A DNA stretch of 64,000 bases from the NCBI GenBank assembly GCA_015501055.1, contig JADNYV010000029.1:124001-188000 (forward strand), in the 5' to 3' direction. The stretch's first letter is position 1; each line of letters opens with the position of its first letter. The notes beneath the pieces were generated by a model that ran no database searches, was not told where the DNA came from, and saw only the letters and a program-made list of their open reading frames with translations. Below, one piece after another: positions 1-10,086 of this stretch. This DNA comes from Mucidula mucida. Lineage: Eukaryota > Basidiomycota > Agaricomycetes > Agaricales > Physalacriaceae. Made by a program: the position numbers and the translations under genes.

Positions 1-735
1 TGCTGTCCCTGGGAATTCGAGACAGTCATTTGGCCGGTAGGTGAGGAGCCTCAGCCGTGGCACGCGACTCCCGATGTCCCTGAGCAGAGAGGTATCGTCG
101 GGACACAGGTCAAGAAGCGCTTCGCGCCACCGATTGCAGTGCTCCACAAGCACACGGAAGAACATGGATGCATTTTCGCTGCGATCGATGAATTTGATGT
201 ACAAGTCGCGCTGCCCGCTATAAGCAAGTGCTGCTGTCAAGAGCGCGACGGGATCTCTTAACTGCAATGCGTGTTTCCAGCGCTTGCTTGTGATATCTAT
301 ACTGCCCACCATCATAGCTGCCCATAGCTCGGTGCAACCTAGCGCCGCAGACCGCCAAAGTCGGGAGACATGGATGAGTGGCCACGGTCCGGCATTGGCG
401 TTGAAGACGTCGTAGCCTAATTTGGAGCCCAAGTCACGAACCAGTTTGAGGAAGATTACTTGCAGAACCTCGGCTGGGAGACGACGAGCGGCGGAGCGAA
501 CAGATTGGCAGAGACGTTGATGTGCAGTGACAGCGACACTTCTCCTTTGCATTCTTCGGTTATCAGCATCTGGTAGATCCGCCAGAGCTGCGCGTACTGA
601 CTCCTTCCAAGCAAGCACGATGTTGAGCTGATGCTGCGTGGGGATGTCATTCGAATTTGCGAGGGGTTGAACGGCCTCTGGAACGCTTCGAGCTAATTCC
701 TGGATCTCGCTGGTTTCGGCTGGGTCGATGGACAT
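1..735 (-). CDS. F-box protein, family A copy 1 (3' end outside window)
   Basis: The minus-strand reading frame is open from ATG at 735 to the window edge (245 codons), so the C-terminal part lies outside. It begins MSIDPAETSEIQELARSVPE and is collinear with the copies at 3147-4821 and 10087-11775. An F-box-like segment (RRLPAEVLQVIFLKLV, about residues 85-100) is followed by the family's W-rich block (VSRLWRSAALGCTELWA). F-box proteins bind Skp1 and recruit substrates to SCF ubiquitin ligases; that role is inferred from the family, and no substrate is known. No stop or frameshift is visible in the part present. The gene is divergent from the WHA-family region at 1.6-2.5 kb. Upstream are a TATA box and a 5'UTR intron conserved with the other copies. 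No ATG upstream continues this frame. Confidence 0.8.
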   Translation of the reverse strand, partial: MSIDPAETSEIQELARSVPEAVQPLANSNDIPTQHQLNIVLAWKESVRAALADLPDADNRRMQRRSVAVTAHQRLCQSVRSAARRLPAEVLQVIFLKLVRDLGSKLGYDVFNANAGPWPLIHVSRLWRSAALGCTELWAAMMVGSIDITSKRWKHALQLRDPVALLTAALAYSGQRDLYIKFIDRSENASMFFRVLVEHCNRWREALLDLCPDDTSLLRDIGSRVPRLRLLTYRPNDCLEFPGTA

Positions 736-1080
736 GGTACTCTTGAAGTAAGTGGTGTGCAAGTTCCTATGACAAACAAGTTCAACAAACAAAACTAAAC
801 ACACGAAATCATGGTCACTCACTGGATGGTTGTGGTCGAGTACAGAGATGATGAATGCCATGTGGCTGTCTTTGTTCGAGTTTTATACAAACCAGGCGTC
901 CATTGTTGTCCATTTCAGGAAACCTTGAACAATGGGCGCACGTGTTCAAACTGAGTCAATGAGAAATTTCATAATCAAGTCGGACGGGATTATGGACAAC
1001 AGAAATACGCAGTATGAGGAAATGTGAGCTGGTCGGGGACAAGTTATGTCGGCAACTGCCGGCGACCAGAGCCGGCAGCA
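736..1080 (-). promoter_or_regulatory. Promoter and 5'UTR intron of F-box A1
   Basis: Read on the minus strand, this block matches the upstream regions of F-box A2 and A3. It holds a TATA box (TATAAAA, complement of 881-887), a 21-nt element at 927-947 whose ends are inverted (GAACA..TGTTC) and which contains CACGTG, and a GC-rich dyad CGGCA-AC-TGCCG at 1050-1061. A short 5'UTR intron (donor GTGAGTG, acceptor CATAG) lies between the TATA box and the ATG. Conservation across copies supports function; the binding factors are unknown. Confidence 0.6.
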
Positions 1081-1560
1081 GTCGATCGCAACTTGTTGCT
1101 CGCAGCTCCAAGCATTCCCTTCGCTAAATGAAATGTCGAAATGGCAAAGACAAGGGAGAATTTATGTACAACATAAGTAAGTAAGACCCACCAAACGGGC
1201 TCCTTTCTACTTTGACTCTGTACAGTGGCACCTGCACAATCTGTTAGATAAGGGTCCGCTGGTCTACTGCACAAACTACAACCATACTATCATACTATCC
1301 TTCAAATTAAACTTTTTGGGTTCCGCCTCATTATAGGAACGCCTGTACACATGCGGTGACATTACTTTGGGAAGGCATACTGTTTTCAGATCGCGGCCTC
1401 TGATAGGCCGATCCATTCTCCCACCTCAACCACCATCTTCAGCGATACACCACACATCGCTACGCGTGTTTTTCCCTTTCTCGCCTACGGTACGTTTGTC
1501 ACCCGTCAACGTATCTTCGTATTGTTCATATCGGTCGCCGCCAATCACGCCGACCCGAAG
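1081..1560. other. Intergenic, no gene recognised
   Basis: Short reading frames only. None has a protein-like composition, a family match or convincing splice sites. It separates the divergent F-box A1 promoter from the WHA-family region. Confidence 0.5.
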
Positions 1561-1949
1561 GACTCGGTCTACGCCCTATTCTCGCTCTCCTTCTTCATCG
1601 CCGACCGAAACACATATCTTTGAACCATTCGACCTTGTCCAGTGCGCCTTTGACGTCGTCCATGATTATCTCGCCGAATATCAAGATCATTACAAACATG
1701 GAGGACATGGTCAAGGAAGCTTGTCAGCAATTTAGCGGACTGCCTCAGACTGTTGTACGTCTCTGGCATGCAGAACTCGTCGCTCATAGGATTCCAAGTT
1801 CAAATGAATGTCAAGAGGAAGAGGATTGTTTCTGCCCCGACGCGTCGACAGAGAACAAGGACAGTCATGATATCCCGGCCTTACACAGCGATTTTACCTA
1901 CATTTCTTCTATGCCGATTCCGTTTGTTTCATCTTTGTTATCTCGTTAG
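1561..1949 (+). pseudogene. Partial WHA-family module (first of two in tandem)
   Basis: About 35 residues in one frame (around 1701-1800) carry the block FSGLPQTVVRLWHAELV. It matches YRGLPEDLFRVWHASLL in the complete family member at 14678-15304 (minus strand) and VGLVKEWHARV in the module just downstream. The N-terminal half seen in other members is not continuous here: neighbouring frames have protein-like pieces but stops intervene, and no in-frame ATG was found. It may be the last exon of a longer gene or a decayed copy. The family is not one I recognise, and no function is proposed. Confidence 0.35.
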
Positions 1950-1971
1950 TCTCAACTCTGACCTCTTTCAG

Positions 1972-2518
1972 CGCATCAAGCCTCTTGCCCAAGAAACGTT
2001 CATCAGTCAACTGGATGCCTCTTCAAGATCTTGCGAACACCGTCGTCAGTAACTACGTTCACAATCATCGTGAAGCTCTCATGTCGGACCCCGATTATCT
2101 CATGTCTATTGCCCTACATGATGCTGTCTGCGCTGCGACTCCAAGGATGCCTGACGACGGACCTCTGTATCATAAAGAGCGCCGCCTTATTTACAGAAAG
2201 ACTGCCCCTCAGGCTCTGACGGTGCTCAAATGCCGGGACGATCTGTGCGAGATGTTGGTAGAGGCTGAGACGAAGTTCGTTGGTCTCGTGAAGGAGTGGC
2301 ACGCTCGTGTCAATGTGCGTCAAGTGATCCGGAAAAACTAGAATGAGCGACTCTGCTCTGGCGCTGAGTCCACAGTTGCGAGATCTGCGAGGGAAGACTA
2401 GTACGACTCGTCTACAACTTCTTTATCGGATAACACATTGGACGACATTCGTCCAGAGGATACCGACAATAAAGCGCCAAGTGAGGACGATGTCGATGGA
2501 TACAGATGTTCCACCTGA
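1972..2518 (+). CDS. WHA-family small protein (unrecognised), start uncertain
   Basis: An open frame follows a good acceptor (CTCTTTCAG, ending 1971). Visible family features, in order, are DPDYLMSIALHDAV, LYHKERRLIYRKTAPQALTVL, and a C-terminal VGLVKEWHARV. The same order occurs in the member at 14678-15304 (EPEYNLIYFAV, LYVGTARVVSEKTASQALAAL, FRVWHASLL) and, truncated, at 9215-9570. After WHARVN a donor GTGCGT (2315) and an acceptor ending 2401 give an 87-nt intron and an acidic tail ending at TGA 2516-2518. An alternative acceptor near 2373 gives a basic tail ending at 2582. The first exon and true start were not found. The function is unknown. Confidence 0.45.
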
Positions 2519-3146
2519 TATGTCGCTGATGCGAGGGTTGGAGATTGTTACGCCGACTGCCGTTCAAGTTCACATGAATTGAAAACATATACTAGTTTAG
2601 CGCTACACTTGGGGATACTTTTTTTCTTCTATCATAATGCTTTGTATCCGGCGTTTACTATTAGATTTGTCGCACCACCAACCAACGACTCGCCTTCATG
2701 CGTGAACTTACAAACTGCGGTAGGCGGAATCCGGGCATCTACTCTAACGGCAACGTCGGACAGGCTCTGTTCACAGACGACGTGCTTGTAGCACACATGA
2801 AGTCAACGAGCTCCACTCAGTGACCTGTCGTCGTTGAACGAGAGTGGATAAAAAGCGAGTGTAGCTTTAGAGACTCCCAACTCTACCATCATTGTTAGGC
2901 ATTACTTATTCCTAGTCTTTCCAGACAGTTAGTTACCCGAGTGCTGATAACACCTGCCTACGACTCTACGAACTTATCATGTTCCGACGGCTTGTGATGG
3001 TAAAGAAAAAGAAACAGGCGTGGTGATTTAACAAGCTCTTTGTTGCATTCTAGATATATAGATATAAAAGTACATTAAACAATTGTCTGCGCTACCTGGT
3101 CTACCCTACACAGACAGTCTACAATCTAAATCTTCGCTCAGCATGT
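2519..3146. other. Intergenic with a tail segment shared with 9.57-9.71 kb
   Basis: Positions about 2600-2720 resemble about 9570-9690: a poly-T tract, TCTATCAT, then GATTTGTCGCACCA and GACTCGCCTTCATG in the same order. This is the 3' flank of the WHA module, and at 9.57 kb it is joined directly to a truncated WHA coding region. No gene was recognised in the rest. Confidence 0.45.
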
Positions 3147-4821
3147 CTACTCTTCGACCAACCCAGAGCTGCCCTGCTCCTCCTCACCGCGCAACGTCGC
3201 GCAATAGTAAACAAGACTACCACAACATTGTCCACAAACCAAGATACTAGCCGGACCCATGTACCTCTTAAGCTTCGGGAAACTCCTCTCCGGGCACCCA
3301 AGGCAAGAAAGAGCCGCCATCTGCAGTACCGGCTGACGTCTCTCAACCATCGCCACAAAATCCCCATCCGCAAAGAAAACGCAGGATCGCCACAGGCCCA
3401 GCTCGCAAATACAAACTCCACCAACTTGGGCAACAGTTCCAAGTTGTTCGACAACGTCTCGACCAGCAATGACATTCCATCCAGTATCGCCGAAAGCCCG
3501 TACTGAGTGAACTCAAATTCGCGAATGCCATAGGATATCTCCAGTCGTTCCAGACCCGGCGTCAGAGCGAAGATATCGGTGAGACTACCGTTGGAGAACG
3601 GAGGTTGGCACCACCCAGCTGCAGTGTTTTGAGCGGACATCGGGAGCGAAGGAGGAATGCGAGCAAGTAGGGAAGGGGCGCGGGGGATATAAGACATATG
3701 GGCGATGATACAAGCGTGTAGTCGAATGCGGCTGTGACAATAAGGGAGAGCTCGGAGAGCGCGGGGAGACAGAGGAAATCCAGAAGGCTCACGTCCGACG
3801 TCTCGAAACGCGTGATCTTATCCCGCAGTATGTAGTCAGTGAGTCCAACAGACAGCGGACTCCACGCGTCGTCGTAGGGGAGGGAACCCATATCGAGGCT
3901 CACGTCCTCTGCATTTGGGCATAGAAAGAAAAAATTGAGGAAATCATAAAACCCTATATCGCGGCCGGTTCTCACAGCATAACGATACTTGAGCTTGACA
4001 ACCTCAGTAAGGGCAGCACTGATCCCGTCAAGAGGCATCCCAAACATTGTCAGCTCGACGAGACTGGGGGCGTTGTGCAAGGAAACAGAGGGCTGATCCC
4101 GAGAGGGGCCGCCATCACAGAACGTCTGATATGTGAGGGCCTTCAGTCGTGGTACGCGACTCCCGATGTCCTGGAGGAGATGAACATCGCCAGAAGACAT
4201 GTAAAGCTGTACATCGCGCCACCGGTTACTGTGCTCCACAAGCGCACGCAGGAGCGTGGACGCATCACTGCCCACGTCCATGAAATAAATGTACAAGTCG
4301 CGCTGACCGCTGTGTGCTAGTGCCATTCTCAAGAGCGTGATGGGGCCCCTCATCAGGAGTGGCCTTTTTCGGCGCGCCCAGGAGGTCTGCCTGTGAACAG
4401 ATATATTCGCCCATAGCTCGGGGCAGCCCAGCCCCACCGCGCGCCAGAGCCTGGAGACACGGATGAGTGGCCACGGTCCAACATTGACGTTAAACACGTC
4501 GTAGCCGTGCTGCTGGGAGTCGGCGTCCACAAACTCTAAGAAGATCGCTTGCAGGATCTCCACTGGGAGACGACGTACGGCGGAGCAAACAGAGCGGTAG
4601 AGAAGACGATGAGAAGCGATAATGACGCTTCGTCTAAGCAAATTTTGGGTTGCAGCATCTGGTAGACTCGCCAGAGCTGCGTCTAGTGAGTTTTTCCAAG
4701 TATACATGATGTTAAGCTGACGCTCCGTCGGGGCATCATTTGAGTGGGCGAGGGGTTGAACGGCCTCTGGAACGCTTTGCGCTATTCGCTGGATCTCGCT
4801 GGTTTGGGTCGGAATGGACAT
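3147..4821 (-). pseudogene. F-box protein, family A copy 2, frameshifted
   Basis: The frame from ATG 4821 (MSIPTQTSEIQRIAQSVPEA) is collinear with the intact copy A3 for about 400 residues, including the F-box (RRLPVEILQAIFLEFV). It then breaks twice. Near 3583-3592 one base is missing relative to A3, after the residues LGGANLRS. Near 3370-3375 one base is missing in the AFSF..DG segment. Translation in three frames restores the family sequence down to the shared C-terminus SSGLVEE and a stop at 3147. Its TATA position is also altered (CCTACAGAA where A3 has CCTATAAAA). Frameshifts plus promoter decay make a pseudogene more likely than sequencing error, although the individual indels could be base-call errors. 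Confidence 0.75.
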
Positions 4822-5030
4822 ATTATCGTACTAGTTAGTGTAGTGCAAGTCGCTACAACAAACAAGTTTCAAAACGAAATTTGGACACAGAAAGACAAGG
4901 TCACTCACTGGATGGTTGTGGTTGAAGACAGAGATGGTGAAGGTCATGTGGCTTGACTTCTGTAGGAAAGCCGGGCGTCCATTGTCGTCCAATTTAGGAA
5001 ACCTCGAACAATGGGTGCACGTGTTCAAAC
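4822..5030 (-). promoter_or_regulatory. Decayed promoter and 5'UTR intron of F-box A2
   Basis: This block is homologous to the A1 and A3 promoters. It keeps the GAACA..TGTTC element (5006-5026, one base changed inside the CGC core) and a 5'UTR intron (donor GTGAGTG, acceptor TTGTAG). The TATA box equivalent (complement of about 4958-4966) has lost its consensus. Confidence 0.5.
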
Positions 5031-5139
5031 AGGCTATGAGGCTTGGAGAGGGAGTGCGGGTGGCTGCCATGTATTCGTCATTTCCAGTCCTTTCCAGCAA
5101 TTAGTTACACAAACGTACACATAAAACTTGCCTACTTCG

Positions 5140-8100
5140 TCACAGTCCCATAAACGCAGAGCCCAACACCTCCTCTTGCTGCTTTTTATACAGCTTCCCC
5201 ACGCCTGGCGCAGGCAGCGCACTTTCCTTGCGGCCCAATAGCTCAGCCTCCTCCCATCCATCACGTCCTCAATCCGCTCGCGCACATATCCCCATGCACC
5301 CTGATTCCTAGGCTCCTCCTGCAGCCAGAAACACTCGGCCTTTCCGCCGTACCTCTGCAAGACATCCCGCACCTCCTCGAATGGGAACGGACTCAGCTCC
5401 TCGATGCGCACGAAAGCTACCTTGCCGTCCAATCCGCGAGTATGTCTCTCCTTGATCAAATCGTAGTATATCTTGCCCGTCAAGAATATAATTCGTTCGG
5501 GGTTGGAAACATCGTCGGAAAGAACAGGCTGGAAAGATGTTCCTGGTCCCATATCTGAAAGCGAAGACGCGGCAGCCTGCACTAATGTTTAATTCGCGAG
5601 AGGAAAAGTGGCAAGTAACGCGTACCGATAATCGCAAAAGCCCCTTGGGTCCCGCCACGATCAAGGGTTTTCGGTAGTTCCTTTCATTTGTCTACGCAGT
5701 GAATGGAAGTACTGCGCAGGCGTCGTTGGGTACACAACGTGAATGTTCACATTGGGTATGTCATCCGATAAACTGTATCTGTCGTTGGACAACTGTAGCT
5801 TATTTATTGGCAGGGAAATGGAAACTTGGCCGAAATCACATTACCTGAAGCATTCTCTCGATGCGCGAAGACGAATGTTCTGGACCGGCACCGTCCAAGC
5901 CGTGAGGTAAAAGCATAACGATACCGCTTTGCTTCAACCATTTCGCTGTGGAAAATAAGTGATACTTTCACACGGCAAGGAGTTGACCTTACTTTCAGAA
6001 GACGTGATGAAAGTGTCAATAATGATCTGCGTCAAGCGTCAGTCTAACGCCTATTGGCGGCATAAAAGATGTCTGACTTGCGCTCCATTGAAAAAGTCGC
6101 CAAATTGCGCCTCCCATATCGGGAGTAAGTCTGGCCGCTCCCAGCTCGCGCCATATTCGAACGACAGAACCGCCATCTCGCTGAGTGAACCTAAATAGGA
6201 CAATCGAACAATTCCCAAATTGAACAATCAAAGGAACTTACTGTTCGCCAACTCTAATTTCCCTTTTGCCTTGAGCTCGTCGTTGAGCGGTACAACCGTG
6301 CCCTCATTCGTCTGGTCGACCAACATTGCATGGCGTTGGCTGAATGTCCCACGCCCAACATCCTGTCCTGAGATGCGCACGTCATACCCCTCCATCAACA
6401 GCGATCCAAAAGCCAGGGCCTCTGCTGACGCCCAATCGATCCCAGTTCCCTTCGTCAAACTGCCTAACCGGTTCTTGATATGACGCTGCAGCTTGGGATG
6501 GATTTCGAATCCAGAAGGTACCCGCACACTGGCTTCCCCGACATTGATAAGCGTTTGTGTATCAACTCCTGTGCTTGGAGAAGAGGATGCCTCTGACGAA
6601 GCGGGCCATACTATACCGCGCCATTGGGCCTCGAGCATACTCGCAGACGGAGTATATCCTTCAACCTTGGCTAGTTGGTCGTTCAAATAGACTTTATATG
6701 AGTCTCGGAGTACGGCGGCATCGCCCGCAGAGATAACCTGTTCGTTGATGAGTTTCTCCTCATACAACTGTGGCACGGAGCGGCGCGCGGCGATTTGCTC
6801 GTACATGAGCGGGCTGGTGAGACTCGGGAGGTCGAGCTCGTTATGCCCCCATCGTCGGTAAACCAACAGATCGACGATAATGTCTTTCCTAAAGTATTGC
6901 CGATATCTAAACGCCACATCCATAGCGCGCACTACGTCCTCCGGATGATCGCCATTAACATGCAAGACGGGCGCGTTGATCATTTTGCCGATATCCGAAC
7001 AATACATGGAGGATCGGGCATGGGATGCGGGGGTAGTGTAACCTATGTTGTTGTCCACGACGAGATGTACCGTTCCGCCGCTGGTGAAATGCGGGAGGTT
7101 GCTGAGCCCAAGACTCTCCATGACGACGCCCTGTCCAGTGAACGATGCGTCGCCGTGGAGTTGTACACACATGACGCGGTCGCCGAGCATGCAGTCATCT
7201 GGGGAAGTCTTGAGGAGGCTATACTGTTTGGCGCGCGTCTTTCCCAGCGCGACACCGGCGACGGCTTCTAGATGAGACGGATTGGGGAGAAGAGAGACCT
7301 TGACGCCGCCAATATCTGTTGAAGATACGAGGTGACTAAGGACATCTCCTTCAGCGCCGAGTTCTTCGGGTACCTCGGAGCCACCACGAATTTTGTGGAA
7401 GAGGGCAGTAGGCGAATAGGCGAGCAGGTCGGTTAAGAGATTGAGACGGCCGCGGTGGGGCATTGCCAGAATGATGTTTGACATGGACGCTCGGACTGCT
7501 GACGAGAAGAGCGCGTCGAGCGCGGGCAGCATGGATTCGCCTCCTTCCAGACCGTATCGTTTGAGATTTGGAAATTTGAGCTGGAGAAAGTTGTCGAGCA
7601 CCTCGCTGCGCGCAAGCAAACCGTGGATTCGCTTCTTGTCCAAGACCGGCGGAGTAGTCTGATTGCTTTCGAGGTGATGGGAGAACCACAATCGTTCAGA
7701 CTTGCTGGGCGAGTGCATATACTTGACATTTGATGAGATAAAGTAACAGATGCTTCAATTGAGCCATACCTCGTAAGCTATTCGACCAACATAGGTCAAT
7801 CGCAGATGGCGGGTTATCTCGTCTAGCGTCCACCACTCCTCCTGGTTCTCGCCCTGGGATTCGACGTTCGGGTTCGTCCAGATAATGCCATTCACGTTGT
7901 ATTTCTTATTGGAATCGACAAGTCCGTAACGCGTAGGATCCAGTGCCTTCACTTCCATGCGTTGAATAAGATCCAGGGGGTCAATGCGCGCTGCACGGTG
8001 TCCATGAGTCCGCACAGAGTCGACATATCGTAATAATGCCGCGTTCTCTGCTCTGTTGGATAGCTGCGCAGGTGTATCTGTACAGAATATAGTCAGCAAG

Positions 8101-8238
8101 TATGGATGCAGGGAGTTGAGAGGACGTACAGTCAGGAAACACGCAGGCTCGAGGGGCTCTGTATCCGAACGACTCGTCGTGATACAGCCGACGCAATGGC
8201 GCGCCTCTCAGCCGCCTCGCCGATGTTAATAGTAGCAT
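5140..8238 (-). CDS. DHTKD1: DHTKD1-type 2-oxoadipate dehydrogenase E1, mitochondrial (two 1-nt frameshifts)
   Basis: Eight exons on the minus strand: 8238-8130, 8077-7770, 7721-6242, 6190-6078, 6026-5993, 5945-5845, 5792-5626, 5576-5140. The start [20 protein letters not shown] is a typical mitochondrial presequence. The body has [28 protein letters not shown], the thiamine-diphosphate motif [36 protein letters not shown] and a C-terminal [11 protein letters not shown]. This order and wording fit DHTKD1 rather than KGD1/OGDH. The enzyme decarboxylates 2-oxoadipate in lysine and tryptophan breakdown. Two single bases are missing relative to the expected frame, at the TTT of 5682-5684 (after RRQMK) and near 5237-5238 (before [11 protein letters not shown]). 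Both are in short homopolymers, so consensus error is quite possible. The correct C-terminus ([10 protein letters not shown], stop 5142-5140) is still present. Confidence 0.88.
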
Positions 8239-8384
8239 TATTATCGTCGTCAACGTCAGGCCATTGAAAACAAGATCCGAGCAATGGTCAGGTGGACGTA
8301 TGATGGAGATTTCGAGAATCGAGTATGATGAAGTCAGGACTGACACGTTGACTGATGGAATCCCTGACGGAAATAACTATGAAC

Positions 8385-8469
8385 GGCGCTATAGTGTAGT
8401 GGCAGCACATGGGATTCTGACTGACTTGGTTGTCTTCCCATAACCCAGGTTCGACCCCTGGTAGTGCCT
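8385..8469 (+). tRNA. tRNA-Gln (anticodon CTG) with 14-nt intron
   Basis: A full cloverleaf can be drawn. Acceptor stem GGCGCTA (8385-8391) pairs with TAGTGCC (8462-8468). D stem GTGT pairs with GCAC. Anticodon stem TGGGA (8410-8414) pairs with TCCCA (8436-8440). T stem CCAGG pairs with CCTGG around TTCGACC. The anticodon is CTG at 8417-8419, followed by A37. A 14-nt intron (8421-8434) sits at the canonical position after base 37. The body resembles fungal tRNA-Gln. A T-run follows at about 8490. Confidence 0.9.
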
Positions 8470-9214
8470 GATATGTTGAAGTTAATGATGATACTTTTTG
8501 GCGTCTTCAACACTGGTGAGTGACTGCAGCCCCGAGTCACGAGCCGTCAAGTTTCTCGATCCCAACTGACCCAGATTTTGAAACCGTCAACGGTTAGAAA
8601 CGGTTTTAATACTGTATGAAGAACCTGACTTCACTTGACCTAATATCCTACAACAGTTATGAGTTCGAGATTAAACCACTGGTTCCCCAATTGCGATTCG
8701 CTACATGTTCACCGCACTGCACACGCACTTCGAAGAACATCTTTGAATCTTGAGGATCATCGCTGGTATGTATTCTCCCGAGAAGTTGGTGTTGTCCTCC
8801 CAGACCAAATCTTCCTCCTCAGCATCCTAACTAATAAGCATCACCATCATTGGATTTGTCCTCTTCCGAATCGCTTTCATGATCCGAATTAGAGGCAACA
8901 ACGGTGGACCAGGGATTCAAAAGTGGAATGGGAACGACTCATGATCCCTCAATGCGTACCAGATCTTCTGCATCTTGGCTAGCTCGACCAGCTCCTGCCG
9001 CCAGCACCAATCATTAGACCATTGTGTGCGTAGCAGTCTGATATCATGAGAACACGCAAAATGCGACGCTTGCCGGGAAATCGCGCTGGACTTGCGATCC
9101 GATCGTTGTTTGCTTTTCACTTCTATTGCCGCTTGCGATACTCCCTACCTCGCCCAACAGTACGCCTCCATTTTGTCATTTCTTTTCCCAATACTAATTG
9201 TCCACAGCTTCATA
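8470..9214. other. Intergenic, no confident gene
   Basis: A minus-strand stretch at about 8850-9120 reads WRQELVELAKMQKIWYALRD followed by an acidic Ser/Asp/Glu-rich piece in another frame. It could be a transposase remnant, but no diagnostic motif is present. The rest shows nothing. Confidence 0.35.
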
Positions 9215-9781
9215 ATGCCCGCCATCCACACTCCTTCCTCTAGCCAGAGTCTGCCCACGCCATACACGCGCTTCCAACAACGATCACATCGTCCGTTACC
9301 GTCACCCGCCTACTCTCCTCGAACCTCCAAGCGTAACGCCACTACACCTGAAACTCTCGCCCACCGCTTTTCTCGTCGTTGGCTCTCAGGGATTGGCAAA
9401 GACCAAATGCTCTCCGAAGTTGAATACATGCTTATTGCTAAGTCTGCGGCGGAACCGGCGGACAATATCCGGCAATCTGTGTACTTGGATGAACAGAGGC
9501 GCCATCTTGTCTACTCTGGGACTCTGCATCTAACACTCGCCGCTTTGTGGTTCCGCGAGGATGTGGAGGCACTTAGGATACTTTTTTTTCTATCATATTG
9601 GTTTGTATTCTTCTACTACTTATTATATTTGTCGCACCAGCAATGTATATCCCAACTCCGAGTCGCCTTCATGCCACAAGTGGTGGAAATGATCCCGGCT
9701 CTGGTCGGCAAGTGCCGACATAACTTGTCCCCAACCAACTCACATTCCCTCATACTGCTAAGTACACCCGGCCGTTCGTGA
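9215..9781 (+). pseudogene. Truncated WHA-family gene fused to its own 3' flank
   Basis: ATG 9215 opens MPAIHTPSSSQSLPTPYTRF, a basic Ser/Pro-rich N-terminus. It continues into family sequence (SEVEYMLIAKSAAEP, VYLDEQRRHLVYSGTLHLTL, FREDVEAL). Immediately after VEAL (about 9570) the DNA changes to a segment matching the non-coding tail at about 2600-2720. The C-terminal WHA block is therefore missing, and the remaining codons to the stop at 9781 (RILFFLSYWFVFFYYLLYL) are translated flank. It also runs straight into the F-box A3 promoter. This is most simply a deletion or recombination product. It could still make a short protein with an artificial hydrophobic tail. Confidence 0.55.
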
Positions 9782-10086
9782 TACTGTTGGGAACTCGTGC
9801 CGGTTTCTACCTATCTACCTGCTTATTTCTGTTGTCCGTCCGACTTGATTATAACGTTTCTCATTGACCCTGGCCTCTCTGAACATGTGCGCCCATTGTT
9901 AAAAATTTCCTAAAATGGACAACAATGAACGCCTGGTCTTCCTATAAAAGTCGAACAGAGATAGCCACATGACATTCACCATCTCTGTCTTCAACCACGA
10001 CCATCCAGTGAGTGACCTTGATTGTCTCTGTCCAATATTTTCGTAAACCTGTCTCCCGCAGGAACAACACTTACTTCAAAAGTACT
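9695..10086 (+). promoter_or_regulatory. Promoter and 5'UTR intron of F-box A3
   Basis: It contains a perfect 7+7 dyad GTCGGCA-AG-TGCCGAC at 9704-9719, the GAACA..TTGTT element at 9881-9901 and a TATA box TATAAAAG at 9943-9950. A 54-nt 5'UTR intron follows (GTGAGTG at 10008, CCCGCAG ending 10061). All four parts have counterparts upstream of A1. Relative to A1 there is an extra stretch of about 65 nt around 9760-9825. Confidence 0.65.

Noticed and set aside
8850..9120. Possible KDZ/Plavaka-type transposase remnant on the minus strand
   Set aside because: WRQELVELAKMQKIW is suggestive, but no catalytic motif, terminal repeats or longer frame supports it.
9759..9825. Small mobile element in the A3 promoter
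   Set aside because: A3 has about 65 nt not present in A1, but there are no inverted ends or clear target duplication; a deletion in A1 is equally likely.
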